A stretch of DNA of 64,000 nt from Planctomycetota bacterium (GTDB lineage: Bacteria; Planctomycetota; UBA1135; UBA2386). The stretch's first letter is position 1. Each line of letters begins with the position of its first letter. The translations under genes were made by a program, and so were the position numbers. The DNA is taken from contig BJHM01000012.1 of NCBI GenBank assembly GCA_014192625.1, positions 1 to 64,000 of the forward strand, read 5' to 3'. Shown here piece by piece: positions 49,715 through 57,763 of the stretch. The notes below the pieces were generated by a model that ran no database searches, was not told where the DNA came from, and was given only the letters and a program-made list of their open reading frames with translations.

Positions 49715-50767
49715 TCAGGTGCCAAATGCCTTCACGATCGACCAGATGGCGTTGCTCGACGACATCACGAAGTTGACTGCCGAAGGATCGGCGATGAACC
49801 ACTGCGTATAGAATGACAGGCCGACATAGCTCGTGAATGGCGGCATCTGGATCGTCACCGATGCGATCCCCGCACCAGGGCCTCCGATCGTCGACGTGAA
49901 CACGTTGGTGAGTGGACTCGCCAGCAGATAACAACCGCCCGCACCAATCAGCGACGACAGGTCGAGTGGCAACGGCACGCCATTCCATTGCGTCCTGCTA
50001 TCGCCCATTACCAGCATCGCGAGTCGTTGCGGCGACGCATTGCCGACCTGATGCGTCCATGGCCTGCTTGGCTCCGGAACCTGCGACACGGTAGCGATCG
50101 GCGTCACAAAGTTTGGCCCGGGGCAACCATTGCCATAGGAGATCGTCGTGCCGGGCCGCGCACGGAAGGTCGTGTACAAACCTTGCCCGTCCTGCGGCAC
50201 GCCCGCGGTCGCGTTGGCGTTGCCACCCTGATAGACGCGGCTCAGCTTGCCGATGCCTTGCTGCGTGGCGCGAAAGTCATAGGCGAAATTTGTGTTGCCT
50301 CGGCCATTGCCGAAGATCCGCAGTTCGATCACGAGCGGACTAACTCCGTCCCAAGTGAAATACGGCGCCGGGATGTTGACGGTAAAAACCGGATTGCCCG
50401 CCGCACCCGCAGCAAGCGCGAGGATCCCGCGCGGGAACACGATGAACTTGGGCGCAGCAAAGTTGCTGTCGAATGCGCCTGTCATGCCCGAACCATTACC
50501 AAGGCCAATCGCGACCTCGCAATCAATCGAGGTGGCGAGGGTGGCAACTGTCCCAGCCAAAAACTGCATGCTTTCAAAACGCATCGGCCGGCCGAGCGCG
50601 GCGGTGATCTGGTTGGCGGCAAACCATTGCTGGTAGCGACCAATGCCAGATGACAGCGGCACATTGGTGTTCGCCGTCGTGAGGACGCCGCTCGGCAGCG
50701 TGAAGGTTTGCGTCTGGGCCGTAACCAGCGAGGTCAGCAAGAGTGCTGGGATCAGGAGTGTGCGCAT
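49715..50767 (-). CDS. Secreted beta-rich protein with a GNGCPG C-terminal module
   Basis: A 350-residue exported protein: signal MRTLLIPALLLTSLVTAQT. The first 200 residues are beta-rich (IDCEVAIGLGNGSG, FTWDGVSPLVIELRIFGNG). The last 130 residues, starting at ISYGNGCPGPNFVTPIAT and containing GDSRTQWNGVPLPLDLS and GAGGCYLLASP, form a module I know as common in secreted proteins of deep-branching Planctomycetota. Function unknown; it may be a surface or secretion-related domain. Confidence 0.72.
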   Translation of the reverse strand: MRTLLIPALLLTSLVTAQTQTFTLPSGVLTTANTNVPLSSGIGRYQQWFAANQITAALGRPMRFESMQFLAGTVATLATSIDCEVAIGLGNGSGMTGAFDSNFAAPKFIVFPRGILALAAGAAGNPVFTVNIPAPYFTWDGVSPLVIELRIFGNGRGNTNFAYDFRATQQGIGKLSRVYQGGNANATAGVPQDGQGLYTTFRARPGTTISYGNGCPGPNFVTPIATVSQVPEPSRPWTHQVGNASPQRLAMLVMGDSRTQWNGVPLPLDLSSLIGAGGCYLLASPLTNVFTSTIGGPGAGIASVTIQMPPFTSYVGLSFYTQWFIADPSAVNFVMSSSNAIWSIVKAFGT

Positions 50768-50908
50768 GGCTGAGTCAGTTTGCGTTGAACGGGAAAGGAG
50801 TCTACCCCGCACTTTGGCTGCAGGAGCACCGCAGGCACTTAGCCGCAGTAGTCCCTGCGATATTGGGGGTAACCATTCATTGCCCGCCAAAGTAGTGGCG
50901 TTTGCGGA

Positions 50909-52459
50909 TCAAAAGCTGAAGTGGAACTCACTGGATGTTGCGATTGCGCCGTTGGCAGTGCCGCCGCCGATGAAATGGACCTGGCCGCGCGACGAGCGGA
51001 ACATCGCCGGAGCAGCGCGCGGGACCGTCAGCGCAGGCCCCGGACTCCAGGTGCTGGTCACGGCATCGAAGATCTCGCTGGTCGCCAGCGCGATCGGCGC
51101 GAGCAGCGTGCCGTTGCCACCGCCCACACAGATGAAGCGGCTGCTGTCGAGCGGGAAGGACCGCTGATTGACCCGCGCCGTGGCCATTGACCCCACCGCA
51201 GTAAAGGTGTTGGCCAATGCGTTGTAGACCTCGCATGCCGTAGACGACGTGCCTGGACTCGCCAGCGAAAGCGCACTGATGCCACCAGGGATCAAATAGC
51301 GATCGCTGCCAAGCGGCACCGGATCGACGAGGGAATGCGCGGTAACCATCGATGGCCCGACGCTGGTCGTATTGGTCGCGGGGTTATAGATCTCGGTGGT
51401 GTTTCGCACCGCTGGCAACCGCAGGATGATGAAGTCATCAAAACTCACGCCACCGGCCAGCAGCACGCGGCCATCGGGTCGCAAAATCGCTGCCTGACCA
51501 GCGCGCGGCGTGCGCATGTTTGGACCGGCGGTCCAGGTATTGTTCGCTGGGTTGTAAATCTCGGTGGTGCTGGTCGTATCAAAGATGGCATAGACCGCGC
51601 TCGGCAACACCGTGATGTTTGCAAGGCCACCCGCAACGAACACCCGACCGTCCGGCAGCAGCGTGGCAGTGTGGCCCGCGCGTGGCGAAATCATCGGCGC
51701 TATCGCCGTGAACGTGTCGGTCGCCGGGTTATAAATCTCACAACTGGCCTGCGGGTCATTCAAATTATCAACGCCACCGACGAACAAGGTGCGGCCGTCC
51801 CGCAACTCAGTCATCGTGTGGATCGAACGCGGCGCGACCATTGGCGGACCGGGCAAGAAGGCATCCGTCACGTCATCATAGATTTCCGTGGCACTGGTTG
51901 CGACCTGCGCCAGCAGCGCGCCGCGCCCACCGCCCGTCACCAGCCAGCGCCGGTCCGCGCGCGACAACACCGTGGCGAACGCCCGATCGAACGTCAGGTA
52001 AACGCCGCGATCGCGAAATGTGCCCAGCGTGCCCATTCGAATCGCCGCAGGATTTGAAATGCGATCGACGAACGTCTGAGTCCCCGGGAACGTGATGCCT
52101 TGAAAGAAGAACCCGGCATCCACGAGTGCTGGCAGCGAGGGGATAGCAAATGGCCCAACGCGAAAATGGCCGTCGATGCCAAGGAAACCGAAGAAGGAGT
52201 TACTCAACGTCGAGGTGCCGACCGACACCGAGCGCGGGTCTGAGGGATCCAACAGCGCGAGCGGCGTTGGCCCAGCGGTGATTCCCGTCAGAATGAAGCA
52301 GGTCTCAAACGGGTAAAGACCCGGAGCTAAGTCGAGACTCAGCCTGCCAGCCATCGTGCCGCCAACGACATCGAGACTGAGCGGTGTTTGCGCCGTGAGG
52401 CAGGCGAGGAGACAAGGAACCACGAGCAACAATGACGTGCGCAAAATCCGGCTAGACAT
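50909..52459 (-). CDS. Secreted Kelch-repeat protein
   Basis: A 516-residue exported protein: signal MSSRILRTSLLLVVPCLLACLTAQ with a strong Shine-Dalgarno (GGAGG) just before the ATG at 52459. After a short N-terminal domain come about six Kelch repeats, each about 50 residues, recognisable by T(E/A)IYNPA.(N/D)T(W/F) then a strand, GR.(L/F)(L/V)AGG and MxxPRxGHTATLLPDGR. Together they should fold as one six-bladed beta-propeller that binds partner molecules. There is no catalytic motif (no galactose-oxidase Cys/Tyr pattern noted). It lies 141 bp upstream of the secreted protein gene on the same strand. Confidence 0.88.
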   Translation of the reverse strand: MSSRILRTSLLLVVPCLLACLTAQTPLSLDVVGGTMAGRLSLDLAPGLYPFETCFILTGITAGPTPLALLDPSDPRSVSVGTSTLSNSFFGFLGIDGHFRVGPFAIPSLPALVDAGFFFQGITFPGTQTFVDRISNPAAIRMGTLGTFRDRGVYLTFDRAFATVLSRADRRWLVTGGGRGALLAQVATSATEIYDDVTDAFLPGPPMVAPRSIHTMTELRDGRTLFVGGVDNLNDPQASCEIYNPATDTFTAIAPMISPRAGHTATLLPDGRVFVAGGLANITVLPSAVYAIFDTTSTTEIYNPANNTWTAGPNMRTPRAGQAAILRPDGRVLLAGGVSFDDFIILRLPAVRNTTEIYNPATNTTSVGPSMVTAHSLVDPVPLGSDRYLIPGGISALSLASPGTSSTACEVYNALANTFTAVGSMATARVNQRSFPLDSSRFICVGGGNGTLLAPIALATSEIFDAVTSTWSPGPALTVPRAAPAMFRSSRGQVHFIGGGTANGAIATSSEFHFSF

Positions 52460-52689
52460 GGGCAACCTCCGAAAGCCACAAAGATCCGCACTTGCTTGGC
52501 CGCGGACCTTTCGCCGATCGCAAGCTTGAGCCAGTTCTATAACTCGGCCAAGCTTCCGCCAGTTGCCGCGCACCGCGCAGCAGTTTAGCACTGCACAGCA
52601 TCCACACAGTTCAGTTTCGGCGAAATACGCCCGCACGGCGCGCAACTTGCCGCCAACACACCTTCGATTTCTTCTCGAGCGCAACACAT

Positions 52690-53235
52690 ATGCCCCTCTA
52701 CACCGGGACCGGCGACGCAGGCGAAACGGGCCTGTTTGGCAATCAACGCGTATTGAAAGAGCACGTCCGAATCGAAGCCTATGGCACGGTGGACGAGCTA
52801 AACTGCCACATCGGGCTGCTGCGTGCCGAGCCGCTCGACATTGCCCTCGACGCAGCGCTGAAAGATGCCCAAGACACGTTATTTGAGATCGGTGCGGACC
52901 TCGCGACCGAGGGTGGCAAGGCCTCGCTAAAACGTGTGGTGCCCGCGATCCAACGAATGGAGCGCTGGATCGACGACTCGGAAAATGAGTTGCCAGCACT
53001 GCGAACATTCGTGCTGCCCGGCGGCAACCGCCAGTCGGCTCTGCTGCACGTGCTGCGCGCGGTCTCACGCCGCGCCGAGCGCCGATTTTGGACTCTTGCC
53101 CACCTCCCCGACGCCAATGTGCCACACGAGATCGGCATCTATCTAAATCGCATTTCGGACCTGTTCTTCAGCTGGGCCCGCCGCGCCAATCTGCGCGCTG
53201 GCATCAAGGACGTGCCTTGGGAAAGGCACCCCTGA
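52690..53235 (+). CDS. PduO-type cob(I)alamin adenosyltransferase
   Basis: A 181-residue cytoplasmic enzyme that makes adenosylcobalamin from cob(I)alamin and ATP. It shows the N-terminal ATP loop LYTGTGDAGETGLFG, then RIEAYGTVDELNCHIG, and FVLPGGNRQSALLHVLRAVSRRAERRF, the full PduO-type signature. Length is standard. Start at 52690 begins MPLYTGTGD. No other cobalamin gene or B12-dependent enzyme lies in the window. The gap to the palindromic array follows. Confidence 0.94.
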   Translation: MPLYTGTGDAGETGLFGNQRVLKEHVRIEAYGTVDELNCHIGLLRAEPLDIALDAALKDAQDTLFEIGADLATEGGKASLKRVVPAIQRMERWIDDSENELPALRTFVLPGGNRQSALLHVLRAVSRRAERRFWTLAHLPDANVPHEIGIYLNRISDLFFSWARRANLRAGIKDVPWERHP

Positions 53236-53492
53236 ACCGCGCTACACGAAGATCCCACACGGCCGAAAAATCAGCGCACGCGCAGACTCCGGTGGTTTGC
53301 GCAGAGCCCCCAGCGAGGCCGACCAAACCTCTCGCCGCGCACACAGTGGCGCACGAAGGGCACCTTGGATACCGCGCCGCCGCGGCAGGCACGCTTTTGC
53401 CAATCTGCCTACCGGCTATCACAGATAGCTATAGGCCTGATCTTTGCGCAAGCGGCAAACTCGACCGGCCATGCGCCCGACGCCCCAAATCT
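53236..53492. other. Non-coding region before the 13-mer array
   Basis: Together with the array this forms a 345-bp gap between convergent genes. I see no gene, tRNA-like fold or promoter in it. A small stem, GCTATC (53415-53420) with GATAGC (53424-53429), is present and could be a weak terminator for the adenosyltransferase gene. Confidence 0.5.
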
Positions 53493-53573
53493 GGGCTAAC
53501 CAGCTGGGCTAACCAGCTGGGCTAACCAGCTGGGCTAACCAGCTGGGCTAACCAGCTGGGCTAACCAGCTGGG
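53493..53573. repeat. 13-bp tandem repeat, palindrome in each unit
   Basis: Six perfect units of GGGCTAACCAGCT run from 53493 to 53570, then GGG. Adjacent units create the 8-bp palindrome CCAGCTGG at each join, so the array can form a series of small hairpins. The array ends 7 bp before the stop codon of the minus-strand gene at 53581-53919. No coding sense is seen; a 13-bp period shifts frame. Confidence 0.97.
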
Positions 53574-53580
53574 ACAGAGC

Positions 53581-53919
53581 TCAGACTGGGCCGGCAGCGG
53601 TGCGACCAAGACGGCACGCACGCCGCAGCCACATCATCGCGCGTTCTACTTCGCGTGGCGTGGTGACTGGGATCTCGACGAACTCACGAGCATGTGGGTC
53701 GCCAGCATCGGGCATGCGCTTTGCGCCGATGATTTTGAGGGCCTCAGTTACCTGAGGTGGCGCCAGTTTGACGACCACGCCTTTCTTGCCGAGGTAGGCA
53801 AAGACCTGACCGCGGACTAAGAAACAGTCTTTATTGTCGCGCTTCTCGCGAGCAACGTCTTTCCAAGCGCAAAGCCGTTCAACGATGGTGCCAAGTGGAT
53901 CCATGAGGCGGAGCACCAT
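53581..53919 (-). CDS. Small hypothetical protein (112 aa), possibly TfoX-N or MmcQ/YjbR-like
   Basis: A 112-residue cytoplasmic protein. The middle (KDCFLVRGQVFAYLGKKGVVVKLAPPQV) has the strand order of a TfoX N-terminal or MmcQ/YjbR domain, where a basic strand and VVVKL lead into helices; the match is by shape only. The C-terminus (TPREVERAMMWLRRACRL) is an amphipathic helix. The 13-mer array begins 7 bp beyond its stop. No neighbours help its assignment. Confidence 0.55.
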   Translation of the reverse strand: MVLRLMDPLGTIVERLCAWKDVAREKRDNKDCFLVRGQVFAYLGKKGVVVKLAPPQVTEALKIIGAKRMPDAGDPHAREFVEIPVTTPREVERAMMWLRRACRLGRTAAGPV

Positions 53920-54000
53920 AGCAAGTCAACCCCTGCAGACCTAGCGTGGCGGCAAAAAACTCTGCGGCAGGCACCCGCAAGCGGCCATTGCTCGCCCCGT

Positions 54001-54942
54001 TCAACGTCGCAGAATCAGGTTCTTCGTCACCAGCAGCATCATCGCTGGATACTCGTCGAGACGGCGGCGCAGATACTGAATCGCCATCCCCCAGCTGAGT
54101 GCAAACGGCACATACAGACGGGCGCGAATGCCACGCTTGTGCAGCTCGCCCAGCAGCTTGTCACGCGGCACGCCATACAGCATTTGCACTTCGTATTGAT
54201 CTGGCCCAACACCGGCACGCGGCGCCACCTGCTCGACGAACCGGCGAACGTAGGCTTCGTCATGCGAGGCAAACTCAACGTAGTGCCCACGCCGCAGCAG
54301 TCGCTCGGCGTATTCGAGCAGGCGCTCTTTCATCTGAGGCTTGCCCAACAGCGCGACCGATTCCGGCTCCTTGTAGATGCCAATCACCAAGCGGCAACGC
54401 ATCCCCTTTGGCAGCGCATCAAGATCCTGCGAGGTGCGATTTAGCCGCGTCTGGAGCACCGCGCCGACATGGCGATGACCTTGCGCATGAAACTGCTTTA
54501 GCGCATCGAGCGTGAAGTCGGTCCAGTGCCTGCCCTCCATATCAATCGAGACGGCAACCTGCTGCTTTGCTGCGTATTCAACGATCTGTTGCATCGCCGC
54601 AAAGGAGCCAGCTGCATCGCCGCCAGCTTGCAAAGGCCTGGTCGTGTAGGACGAAGGCTTGAGCGAAAGTGTCGGCCGCGCGGCCGCAGGCACTTCCTGC
54701 ATCGCGGCGACCGCGTCCACCATCGCCAAGTACGCGGCGAGGTTTTGTTGTGCTTGCGACTCCTGATGGATGTCCTCAGCCAGCAGATCGAGCGTCGCCA
54801 TCAAGGAGCGTTCGCGCCAGAGTTGCGCAACGGTGCCCACCGCGCTGGCGAGCGAGTCACCAGCGACGTAGGGGCGCGCGAACAATCGCACTAGGGACGG
54901 CGGAATGAGGCGGATCAGCGGATTCACTTGACGGCAAATCAT
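54001..54942 (-). CDS. Proline dehydrogenase
   Basis: A 313-residue flavoenzyme that oxidises proline to pyrroline-5-carboxylate and feeds electrons to quinone. It has the family's barrel strands: LSLKPSSYTTRPL, VSIDMEGRHWTDFTLD, VLQTRLNRTSQDL, YVEFASHDEAYV, EVQMLYGVPRD and RLYVPFALSWGMAIQYLRRRL. The ATG at 54942 begins MICRQVNPLIRL; the upstream frame is not used. There is no pyrroline-5-carboxylate dehydrogenase next to it, so it is a stand-alone type. It may use proline made by the TIGR00300 enzyme at 14392-15618. Confidence 0.9.
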   Translation of the reverse strand: MICRQVNPLIRLIPPSLVRLFARPYVAGDSLASAVGTVAQLWRERSLMATLDLLAEDIHQESQAQQNLAAYLAMVDAVAAMQEVPAAARPTLSLKPSSYTTRPLQAGGDAAGSFAAMQQIVEYAAKQQVAVSIDMEGRHWTDFTLDALKQFHAQGHRHVGAVLQTRLNRTSQDLDALPKGMRCRLVIGIYKEPESVALLGKPQMKERLLEYAERLLRRGHYVEFASHDEAYVRRFVEQVAPRAGVGPDQYEVQMLYGVPRDKLLGELHKRGIRARLYVPFALSWGMAIQYLRRRLDEYPAMMLLVTKNLILRR

Positions 54943-55097
54943 GGCGCACGATGCGTTGGAATCCAGCAAGTGCGTCACAGGCCGCGCCTTGCGAGGCCCC
55001 TTGGTGCTGCCCGCCAAACTTGCCAGTGGATTCGGGAGTTCCCACTCAACCCGTGGCGCGGATCCGCCGATGAGATTGGGGCAGGAGGTAGCAATTT

Positions 55098-56741
55098 ATG
55101 CGGCTCACGTGGTTGATCGAACCAGTCGACCAAATCTGGGACGGCGCCAAGGTTGCACTCGAAGACGCCAACTGGCTCGCCAGCCGCGGCCATCAGGTCA
55201 CGGTGCTGAGTCGCAGTGCAGCACCAACCTGGCTGCAGTTGCACTGCCAGTTCCGACAAGTCACCAACTTCCGCCCTGCAAATCTGCCGGCTGGCGATGT
55301 GCTGATCGGCACGCACTGGCTTTTGATTCCGTTTATCGCCAATGCTGGTGCTGGTCGCGGCATGCCCGTGCACTTCTGCCAAGGCTACGAAGGCGACTTC
55401 CCCGGGAACGCGCAACTGTGCGACCGCATCGAGGCTGCCTACCGACTGCCGCGCGTGCGCCACATCGCGACCTCGAAAAACCTAGCGCAGCAACTGCGCC
55501 AGCACTTTGGCATCGAGGCGCGCACGGTTCCCTTCGTGGTCAACCACTCGGTGCACTTCCCTGCGCCAAGCCGCCCCATCAAAGACCCGCTGCGCGTGGG
55601 GCTTTTTGGTCCTTGGCAAATGACCTGGAAGGACATCCGTACCGGCATCGAAGCCTGCAAGCTCGTCGGTAGAGCTGGCCTTGAGATTCAACTGGTGCGC
55701 GTCACCAATACGCAACCAGAACGCCAAGAACTGCTACTGCCGTTCCCGGTGGAGTGGCACGAGCGAGTAGCACCACAAGCGATGGGCGACATCTATCGCT
55801 CGCTCGACATATTTCTTGGCACCTCGTCTGGCATCGAAGAAGGACCGTTTCTGCCGGCGGCCGAGGCGATGGCCTGTGGCGTGCCGTGCGTCCTCACCGA
55901 CGCGCCTTGTTTCCGCGCATTCGGCGAAGGGCAGTTTGCGATGTTTGTACCGCCGCAAGACCACGCGGCGATGGCAGAAGCTCTGGTCGTTGCAGGCCGC
56001 ATCGACGAAGTGCGAACCGCTCTGCGCGAGGCCGGGATTGCGGTGGCACAAAACTTCACGCAACAAGCCCACGGCATAAATCTCGAACAGGCATTGTTGG
56101 CGATCGCACTGGAGGGTCGCAACTGCCCGCGCGCGATCGTGCGAGAGCAAGCCATTGCCACGGAAAGCCCGCACGACAGCGAGGCCGGGGATCCTGCCGC
56201 GCCGGCAAGGACGACACCGGCAACCCCCGCCACAATTGCTGCGGCCATCCACGTTGGCGATACCGAGCAGCTCGAACAAAAACTCATGCAGACTTTGCTC
56301 GCAGCCGTGGACTCACTGCTTTCGCACAGTGAGATTGCGCGCGCATCGCGCTGCTACGCCGCTGCCCGGTGCCTGCAGGGGACCAGCACGCCAGCTGGCT
56401 CTGGCACCTGGCCCGATCACCAGAATGCGGACCATGAAAGCATCCTGAAAAAACTCGAGGCGCTCGCGGCAGCGGGCATCAACGACCCTGGGCTACACAA
56501 TCAATGCGGGCAATTGCTGCACGAATGTGGCCGCCACGCAGATGCCGTCAAGGCGTTCCGCGCAGCGATCGCTGCAGGCAGCAACAATGCCGGGGCCTAC
56601 AACGACCTCGGCGTAGCCCTATTTGAATCGGGGGATACCACTGGCGCGCGCGCCAACTTTGAACGCGCACTGGTACTGGAGCCTGATTATCAGGATGCAA
56701 CGGACAACCTGCGCGACATAAAAGGTTTCTCCAAGGCTTAG
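55098..56741 (+). CDS. Glycosyltransferase (GT4-like) fused to TPR repeats
   Basis: A 547-residue protein. Residues 1-345 form a GT-B glycosyltransferase with an N-terminal DGAKVALEDANWLASRGHQV and a C-terminal nucleotide-sugar site at EEGPFLPAAEAMACGVPCVLTD (the E-x7-E pattern of GT4). After an Ala/Pro/Thr-rich linker (about 370-400) the last 130 residues are TPR repeats (LHNQCGQLLHECGRHADAVKAFR, AYNDLGVALFESGDTTGARANF). The Shine-Dalgarno AGGAGG, eight bases before the ATG, is strong. The acceptor sugar is unknown. Confidence 0.87.
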   Translation: MRLTWLIEPVDQIWDGAKVALEDANWLASRGHQVTVLSRSAAPTWLQLHCQFRQVTNFRPANLPAGDVLIGTHWLLIPFIANAGAGRGMPVHFCQGYEGDFPGNAQLCDRIEAAYRLPRVRHIATSKNLAQQLRQHFGIEARTVPFVVNHSVHFPAPSRPIKDPLRVGLFGPWQMTWKDIRTGIEACKLVGRAGLEIQLVRVTNTQPERQELLLPFPVEWHERVAPQAMGDIYRSLDIFLGTSSGIEEGPFLPAAEAMACGVPCVLTDAPCFRAFGEGQFAMFVPPQDHAAMAEALVVAGRIDEVRTALREAGIAVAQNFTQQAHGINLEQALLAIALEGRNCPRAIVREQAIATESPHDSEAGDPAAPARTTPATPATIAAAIHVGDTEQLEQKLMQTLLAAVDSLLSHSEIARASRCYAAARCLQGTSTPAGSGTWPDHQNADHESILKKLEALAAAGINDPGLHNQCGQLLHECGRHADAVKAFRAAIAAGSNNAGAYNDLGVALFESGDTTGARANFERALVLEPDYQDATDNLRDIKGFSKA

Positions 56742-56748
56742 GCAGCAG

Positions 56749-57699
56749 ATGGTTCGCGTCCTCTGCGACCTGCCGATCGAGTGCCTCGATGACCTCGCCA
56801 ACCTGCGTGGCATCGACCTCGTCACGTTCGGCATGCCTGACCGGATGCCGGTCGAGCTTGTGCCGCAGCCGTTTACTGTGACGTTCGATTCGTCACGCGG
56901 CACTTGGCAACAACTCGCCGCAGCGCTGCCGCGAGGCTTCACGCCAGACCTCGTTCTGTTCTTTCACCCAGAACAGGAACCACTGCCAGGCGGCATGCAC
57001 CTGTGCGCGGTGCCAGTAGTCGGCGTCATCTCCGACTACCAACTGACGCTGCCAAATCTCACCGCACTGCAGCCATGCTTCGACGTGCTCCTTTGCGATC
57101 GTCACGGTGTGCAGATCTTTGCGCGACTCGGCCATAATGACGTCCGCTGGTTTTGCCAATACACCCATAATCGACGCCTGCATCGACGGATTCCCGGCGT
57201 CGCGCGCGATCTCGATGTTGGGTTCGCCGGCATTCTCAATCCCGCGGTGCAACGCGACCACGCTGGATGGCTTGCGCGACTTGGCAATCTCGGGACGCGC
57301 GGCATCCGCGTCGAAGTGCGCCACGGACTTTACGGCGACGGTTATGCAAGATTCCTCAACCGCACAAAATCGGCTTCAATCGGTCGATCGACGGCGAACT
57401 AAATCGGCGCGCTTTCGAAGTGGCGGGCGTGCGGTGCGGTGCTCGTGATGGAGCGCTACAACCTGGAAGTGCGAGACTTTTTTGTGCCGAACGAAGAATG
57501 CGTGCTCTACGACGACGCGGACTTCGAACACGTGATAGCAGACCTGCTGTGCTTCCCTGTCCGAATCGCTCGCATCGCTAGTGTCAGTAGTGTCAGTGGT
57601 GTGAAGTATCGAGCCGCGCCAAAACACCGACTGATACCCAGCACACGTGGCTCCGCCACCCGGACTTGGCGCACAGCGGACCTGTTGCTGCGAAGTTAG
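56749..57699 (+). pseudogene. Glycosyltransferase gene broken by two frameshifts
   Basis: The frame beginning ATG at 56749 reads MVRVLCDLPIECLDDLANLRG as a second glycosyltransferase of the group with a C-terminal NxSxxGELNxRxFEA motif. It stops at TAA 57400-57402 after a one-base loss near 57365; the other frame then continues IGFNRSIDGELNRRAFEVA, and one extra G near 57422 restores the first frame, which goes on AVLVMERYNLEVRDFF and VLYDDADFEHVIADLL to 57699. The C-terminus after residue ~280 is corrupted further by a 9-bp tandem repeat (57579-57596). It is 7 bp after the intact glycosyltransferase, so it was once in the same operon, or the two slips are sequencing errors. Confidence 0.7.
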
Positions 57700-57728
57700 A
57701 TCTCGCCACCGTTGCAAAAAGCCAATCA

Positions 57729-57757
57729 GTGACGAATGCTCATTCTAACTACATAAT
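57729..57757 (+). promoter_or_regulatory. Candidate promoter with start point at the ATG of the EF-hand gene
   Basis: GTGACG (57729-57734) and CATAAT (57752-57757) are 17 bp apart; CATAAT ends six bases before the ATG at 57764, so the transcript would begin on the start codon. There is no Shine-Dalgarno. The sequence around it (ACATAATTTACCAATG) resembles that before the aquaporin gene (CTAATATTTACCATG). Confidence 0.45.
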
Positions 57758-57763
57758 TTACCA

